DNA from: Lachnospiraceae bacterium
GTDB taxonomy: Bacteria; Bacillota; Clostridia; Lachnospirales; Lachnospiraceae
Direction: 5' to 3'
DNA length: 49,721 bases
Assembly: GCA_016281335.1 (NCBI GenBank)
Contig: JAEEIK010000050.1
Coordinates: 1-49,721 of the forward strand
Below are positions 45,455 to 49,721 of the stretch, piece after piece. The notes under the pieces are model-generated. The model saw nothing but the letters and a program-made list of their open reading frames with translations, made no database searches and was not told the DNA's origin. The position numbers and the translations under genes are program-made. How positions within the stretch are numbered: position 1 is the stretch's first letter; the number at the start of each line of letters is the position of its first letter.

Positions 45455-46579
45455 TTACTCCGCCAAGGCGATCTCACATATCCGATCGACTTCCTGATCC
45501 TTAAGATAAGGATTGATCGGAAGGCTTAATATACGTGATGATACAGCCGTGGTATTTGCAAAATCCGAATCGGCATAGTCCCATCCCTCAAAGGCTTTCT
45601 GCTTATGCAGGCCTTTCGGATAATAGATCATAGTCGGTATATCCTGCTCTTTCAGTCTTTTTTGCAGCTCTTCTCTTTCTGTTCCATCCTTACATAAGAT
45701 GCTGTACTGTGCCCATGAAGAAATGAAGCCCGGCAGTATTGCCGGAGTAACAAATGACTCCTTCAGCCTGTCCGTATACCGCGCAGCCACCCTGTTCACA
45801 GCCTCCAGCTCATACTCCTCAAATGCCCTGAGTTTCGGCAGAAGTATTGCTGCCTGCAGAGTATCAAGCCGGCTGTTGATCCCTGTCTCCACATTACAGT
45901 ATTTATTTTCTTCGCTTCTTCCGAGCGCACGCAGACTTCTTATTCTTCGCGCCGTTCCTTCATCATCCGTAAATACTGCGCCGCCGTCCCCGTAACAGCC
46001 CAAAGGTTTTGACGGAAAGAAAGAGGTAATTGAAATATCTCCGAAGGAACAGGCTTTTTTATCGCGGATGCTGCCTCCAAAACCCTGGGCTCCATCCTCG
46101 ATAACTTTCAGACCATACTTCTTCGCTACCGGCAGTATACTGTCATAATCCGCCGGCTGTCCGAAAAGATCCACCGGAATAACTGCTTTCGGAACAAGCT
46201 TATCTTCCTCTGTCACCTTCCGGATCTGTATCTCCAAAGACTCGGGACTCATATTATATGTAAAAGGATCGATATCGGTAAATACAGGCACAGCCCCCAG
46301 AACTGCTGCTGCCTCAGCCGTTGCAGCATAAGTAAGATCAGGAACAAAGACAGCATCACCGGGGCCGGCATCAATGCTCATAAGTGCAAGCGTAAGTGCT
46401 GCCGTTCCGCTTCCGCAGCTTATGCAGTATTTCCTGCCAACATATGCAGCAAGCTTATCCTCCAGCTCACTTACCTCTTTCCCGAGAATAAAAGCAGAGC
46501 TTTCGATCACTGCTTCTATGCCTGCATCGATATCATCCTTAAGTAAGCGGTATTGTGTTTTCAGATCCCTGAACTGCAT
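45455..46579 (-). CDS. DegT/DnrJ/EryC1/StrS aminotransferase
   Basis: A 374-residue PLP enzyme of the sugar aminotransferase family. QFRDLKTQYRLLKDDIDAGI is the usual N-terminus. ISCGSGTAALTLAL binds the PLP phosphate, DGAQGFGG contains the Asp that pairs with the pyridine nitrogen, and SFFPSKPLGCYGDGGA carries the Schiff-base Lys. The overall pattern resembles WbpE/WlbC and PglE enzymes that aminate 3-oxo or 4-keto UDP-sugars using glutamate. ATG overlaps the fusion glycosyltransferase stop (TGATG). With the Gfo/Idh oxidoreductase 8 kb downstream it could form a dehydrogenase-aminase pair; the sugar position is inferred. Confidence 0.92.
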   Translation of the reverse strand: MQFRDLKTQYRLLKDDIDAGIEAVIESSAFILGKEVSELEDKLAAYVGRKYCISCGSGTAALTLALMSIDAGPGDAVFVPDLTYAATAEAAAVLGAVPVFTDIDPFTYNMSPESLEIQIRKVTEEDKLVPKAVIPVDLFGQPADYDSILPVAKKYGLKVIEDGAQGFGGSIRDKKACSFGDISITSFFPSKPLGCYGDGGAVFTDDEGTARRIRSLRALGRSEENKYCNVETGINSRLDTLQAAILLPKLRAFEEYELEAVNRVAARYTDRLKESFVTPAILPGFISSWAQYSILCKDGTEREELQKRLKEQDIPTMIYYPKGLHKQKAFEGWDYADSDFANTTAVSSRILSLPINPYLKDQEVDRICEIALAE

Positions 46580-48537
46580 CAGCCTCGTATCTCCCGAAGT
46601 AATTTTACAATATTAACAGAAGCATCGAAATTCTCTTTCCATCTTCCGTATGCCGCAGTCCTCATTTCTTCCTGCTCTTTGGCACTCATCCCTATATAGC
46701 GTTTTATTACTCCGCATAATTCCTCATCGGAAAAATCCACATCCGGAAGAAAACCTGTACTGTCGGTAACGAGTTCCGTAGTCCCTCCTGCCTTCGTTGC
46801 TATCGCAGGCACGCCGTAACTCATACATTCCATCAGGGAGATGGGCAGGCCCTCTGCCTCGCTTACATTTATAAACAGATCCACTGTCTGCGAGTTGTAA
46901 TACTCATGAATAACCCTGTTCTTCACTTCTCCCATAAAGCGAAAGCGGATATTGTGCTTATTCCCTAACTTTTGTTCAGCCCTTTTCTTCATTTCTTCAA
47001 GCAAGACCCCTCCTCCGAAATGTGTCCATTCGATAACACTCCCTTCCCATAAAGCCAGGGCATCAATTATCCTGTCGAGCCTTTTAACAGGAACAACATC
47101 TGAACATGATAATATTCTGAATATCCCATCCGTTGATCCCGGCACTCTTCGTTCCGGGTAGAGCTTTCTGCTGCCAAGATGCATAACGGAGCATTTCTTC
47201 AGTTCCCTCCCGGCAATAAGTTTGCCTGCATTCCGGCAATACTGTTTTAGCATCATTTCCGATACAAAAAAAACATGATCACAATAATGATGTTTGATCC
47301 GATTATATCCGTAAGCTGCATAAGGATTTCTCTTTTCGTCGATCTCAAAAGAATGCGCCAGAGAGACAAAGCTTACTTCAGGATATTTCTTTTTAAGTCT
47401 GACACCGGCCAGGGCTTCCGCCGAAAACCAGGCAGTCAAAAGGACTGTATTCTCTTTCCTTATCACATTTTTTTCAAACATCCCGCTTACTGTCTTCTCA
47501 AAAGCATCGGCCCAGAGATTGTGAACTGCCATGCTTTCCGTAAGTTTCATCAGCGGTATCTTATGTCTGCCTGCCCGGTACAGCTGCTCTCTTGCATCCT
47601 TCCCTGCAAAATGCAGTGGCAGCTTAACTATATAACGATATACTGTCTTCCTGGGTATTCCCATGAAGCATTTCTTTCCGCCGGCTATGTGCTTATGTTT
47701 ATCCCTTCCTCTCATTGGATAAAGATAATATACTTTATCATATATATCACCGGCATAGTACAGTATCGCCTGCATGAAAGGCGGGATCTCATACTGATAA
47801 TTCATGATGACCAGTTCTTTTCTTTCTTCTTTTCCGGACTTTGCAACGGACTGCACTTTGTTCTTCCCGAAAAGAATATAGGCCAGATGCCTGAAGCCGT
47901 CACGGACAGGCCTTAGTTTCGCAGTCCTTTTGTATCTGCTGACTCTGAGCGCTACCGGGATCTCTTTGATCCTGAGTTTCTGCCTGCCTGCCTCTGCGAT
48001 CATTTCCGTGGCAAATTCCATCCCTCCGGTACGGAACAGACATTTTTCCAGAGCATCTTTTCTTATCCCACGGATGCCGCAGTGATAATCTCTCAGTGAT
48101 ACGCCAAAACGCCTCCTTGCAAACAAAGACAGGAATAAAACTCCTATCCTGTGAGACGTCTTCATTGCTCTCTTTTCCATTTTGCCTGCGAAACGGTTTC
48201 CGATGACAAGATCACATTGATCCTTTGAGAGCGGTTCATAAAAAGGTCCCAGATCACTGAGATCATAGGTACCGTCCGCATCTCCGAAAATGATCACAGC
48301 CCCCTTTGCCTCACGTAATCCTCTTCGGAGAGCATAGCCATACCCTCTCTGCTTTTCAAAGATAACTGCTGCCCCGTGAGCTTCTGCGATTTCCCTTGAC
48401 TTATCAACGCTTCCGTTGTCGACAACGATGATCTCACCCGCAACTCCGTTCCTGCTCATCCACTCACGGGCATGGTCGATCACGTAAGCTATATTTGCTT
48501 CTTCATTCAGACAGGGCAATACTATCGAACATTCCAT
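46579..48537 (-). CDS. Bifunctional glycosyltransferase: GT2 (DPM-like) fused to GT4
   Basis: 652 residues in two enzymes. Residues 1-235 are a GT2 domain of the dolichol-phosphate-mannose synthase type: CSIVLPCLNEEANIAYVID, VDNGSVDKSREIA, IIFGDADGTYD (metal-binding DAD) and YHCGIRGIRKDAL. Residues 245-652 are a GT4 retaining enzyme: LSCSDVVPVKRLDRIIDAL, then SEAEGLPISLMECMSYGVPA with the E-x7-E pair and GGTTELV. The boundary at about 235-250 (KSGKEERKELVIMNYQYEIP) has no stop or frameshift. Together they could make a polyprenyl-P-sugar and use it or another donor. It follows surface protein 2 and its terminator, with GGAG eight bases before ATG. Substrates are unknown. Confidence 0.87.
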   Translation of the reverse strand: MECSIVLPCLNEEANIAYVIDHAREWMSRNGVAGEIIVVDNGSVDKSREIAEAHGAAVIFEKQRGYGYALRRGLREAKGAVIIFGDADGTYDLSDLGPFYEPLSKDQCDLVIGNRFAGKMEKRAMKTSHRIGVLFLSLFARRRFGVSLRDYHCGIRGIRKDALEKCLFRTGGMEFATEMIAEAGRQKLRIKEIPVALRVSRYKRTAKLRPVRDGFRHLAYILFGKNKVQSVAKSGKEERKELVIMNYQYEIPPFMQAILYYAGDIYDKVYYLYPMRGRDKHKHIAGGKKCFMGIPRKTVYRYIVKLPLHFAGKDAREQLYRAGRHKIPLMKLTESMAVHNLWADAFEKTVSGMFEKNVIRKENTVLLTAWFSAEALAGVRLKKKYPEVSFVSLAHSFEIDEKRNPYAAYGYNRIKHHYCDHVFFVSEMMLKQYCRNAGKLIAGRELKKCSVMHLGSRKLYPERRVPGSTDGIFRILSCSDVVPVKRLDRIIDALALWEGSVIEWTHFGGGVLLEEMKKRAEQKLGNKHNIRFRFMGEVKNRVIHEYYNSQTVDLFINVSEAEGLPISLMECMSYGVPAIATKAGGTTELVTDSTGFLPDVDFSDEELCGVIKRYIGMSAKEQEEMRTAAYGRWKENFDASVNIVKLLREIRG

Positions 48538-48565
48538 TCCCGCATCTCCGTAAAATCCGGTCTTT

Positions 48566-48599
48566 TACGATAAGCGCCGCCCCTCGCAAGGGCGGCGCT
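48566..48599 (-). terminator. Terminator after surface protein 2
   Basis: AGCGCCGCCC/GGGCGGCGCT ten-pair stem (48573-48582 and 48590-48599) with loop ctcgcaa and a weak minus-strand tail TTATCGT. Nearly the same as the hairpin after surface protein 1, including the flanking gtgaagacata sequence. Confidence 0.72.
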
Positions 48600-48625
48600 G
48601 TGAAGACATAAGACTGTCCCCCTAA

Positions 48626-49721
48626 TTATTCCGTTACATTAACTTTAATACTTATGGTTTTGTTATCAATCTTGGCGGTAAACTTGCACTTTCCTTTCTT
48701 TCTTGCAGTCACCTTACCGCTCAGATCCACAAAGGCTACATCTGCATTGCTGCTCTTAAATACCATTTTCTGTTCAAGGCTTTCCGCAAAGACAAGCTTG
48801 GTGCTCTCACCCTTCTTTAAGTCAATGGTATAATTGTTCTTTTTCCTGCCGGACGTGAGCTTGTCACCTTTGACCGTCAGATCCTCCACATAAAGATCTA
48901 TCGTGTATTTCACTCCGTTTGCTTCTGCGCTTAATACCACCTTACCGGCTCCCAGCGCTTTAAACTTTGTTCCCTTTTTATTTACCGGCTTTGCTATACT
49001 CTCCGAACTGCTGCTCCAGTTCTTTACGCCCTTGACCTTTATGGCCTTTGTATCGTATAAAGCCATATGCATGGTGCGTTTCACAGCAGGAGCGTTCTCT
49101 TTTACAGTTACTGTGCAGGTATAAGCCGTTCCGTTTATATATGCGCTGACTTTGGCCTTACCTTTTCCTACCGCCGTCAGTGCACCAGTTTTGGCATCCA
49201 CCTTGACTATATCGGGAGCTGCGCTGTAATAAAAGACCTCAAGATGTTCCTTATCATATGAAAGCTCAAGCTTTCCTGTCGCCAATTCAGGTATCTCAAG
49301 TTTTATCTTTTTCTCTTTGAGAGCAGGCTTGCTGACAACTATCTTAAGCTTATACTTAGCCGTTCCGTTGTCGAAAGTGATAGTGGCATTTCCGGCTTTC
49401 TTAGCCTTGAAAATATTCTTCTTAATGCTTACAACCTTTTTACTCTCTTTATAATCGGCATCAGCTGTATCTATATACCAGCCGGGACCTATGTCAAACT
49501 TCTGTCCCTGTACCAGATATAACACTTCCGTCACACCCGGAACGATCTCGGGCACGGGATCAAGAGCCTTATTATCGCTGACTGAATTCTCGCTGACCGT
49601 TATATCCGGCTTATCGGGATTATCCGGATCAACAGGGTTGTCAGGATTATCGGGATTGTCCGGATTTACAGGGTTATCCGGATCAGTTTTTTTAGTCCAC
49701 TTTGCGTACAAAGTGATATCG
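48626..49721 (-). CDS. Surface protein 2, C-terminal part (5' end outside window)
   Basis: At least 365 residues with no start in the window; the frame is open to the edge (DITLYAKWTKK, the end of an InlB repeat). A short PDN linker is followed by VSENSVSDN and Ig-like BIG2-type domains ending in VNVTE. It is about 90% identical by eye to the C-terminus of surface protein 1, with differences clustered at PELATGKLELSYDKEHLEVF. It is presumably a secreted wall-associated protein of the same kind. Downstream sequence up to and including the terminator is also duplicated. Confidence 0.88.
   Translation of the reverse strand, partial: DITLYAKWTKKTDPDNPVNPDNPDNPDNPVDPDNPDKPDITVSENSVSDNKALDPVPEIVPGVTEVLYLVQGQKFDIGPGWYIDTADADYKESKKVVSIKKNIFKAKKAGNATITFDNGTAKYKLKIVVSKPALKEKKIKLEIPELATGKLELSYDKEHLEVFYYSAAPDIVKVDAKTGALTAVGKGKAKVSAYINGTAYTCTVTVKENAPAVKRTMHMALYDTKAIKVKGVKNWSSSSESIAKPVNKKGTKFKALGAGKVVLSAEANGVKYTIDLYVEDLTVKGDKLTSGRKKNNYTIDLKKGESTKLVFAESLEQKMVFKSSNADVAFVDLSGKVTARKKGKCKFTAKIDNKTISIKVNVTE

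Overview
The window looks like a chromosomal segment of a Clostridia-type anaerobe, most likely a Lachnospiraceae (Butyrivibrio-like) member. The reasons are strong AGGAGG ribosome binding sites, a PPi-dependent phosphofructokinase, a glmS-class ribozyme, InlB-type repeat surface proteins carrying the 'VSENSVSDN' linker common in that family, and a dense set of c-di-GMP signalling proteins. The taxon is an inference from gene content. Every gene I can support, including the tRNA, lies on the minus strand, so transcription runs from high to low coordinates.

Right part (about 49.7 to 33.6 kb): cell-surface polysaccharide and surface-protein genes. Two related surface-protein genes (one cut by the window edge) share a C-terminal Ig-like region and the same terminator hairpin, and each is followed by a polysaccharide operon. 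Each operon contains a DUF2142-type membrane protein preceded by a small two-TM protein, so that pair occurs twice. Other members are a GT2-GT4 fusion, a DegT-type aminotransferase, a GT2, a Gfo/Idh/MocA oxidoreductase and a FemAB/GNAT-like protein.

Middle (33.5 to 25.4 kb): a c-di-GMP signalling operon with its own promoter. It encodes a LacI-type ligand-binding domain fused to GGDEF, a membrane HD-GYP phosphodiesterase, and a very large propeller-sensor hybrid histidine kinase. Below it (25.3 to 17.9 kb) is a glycan assembly operon: phosphoglucomutase, three GT2 enzymes, a WbaP/WcaJ-type initiating phosphoglycosyltransferase and small membrane proteins.

Amino-sugar operon (17.9 to 14.8 kb): promoter, glmS ribozyme, nagB, a GlmU-C-like acetyltransferase, glmM. 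The ribozyme sits in front of nagB rather than glmS, and the three enzymes would take fructose-6-P to GlcNAc-1-P. This suggests that NagB works in the biosynthetic, aminating direction under GlcN6P feedback control. An HtrA-type protease and a zinc-finger ClpX follow.

Left part (11.6 kb to the left edge): a 1.2 kb AT-rich non-coding stretch with repeated GTTTACATAA sites lies upstream of a large transmembrane InlB-repeat protein with an Asp/Lys-rich stalk. Next comes a tightly overlapping operon of two ClpX-like AAA+ ATPases that lack the zinc finger and canonical pore loop, a Cache-HAMP-GGDEF diguanylate cyclase and a MATE exporter, then tRNA-Leu and the truncated pfp gene. The two most unusual items are the ribozyme-nagB operon and the paired ClpX-like/GGDEF operon.
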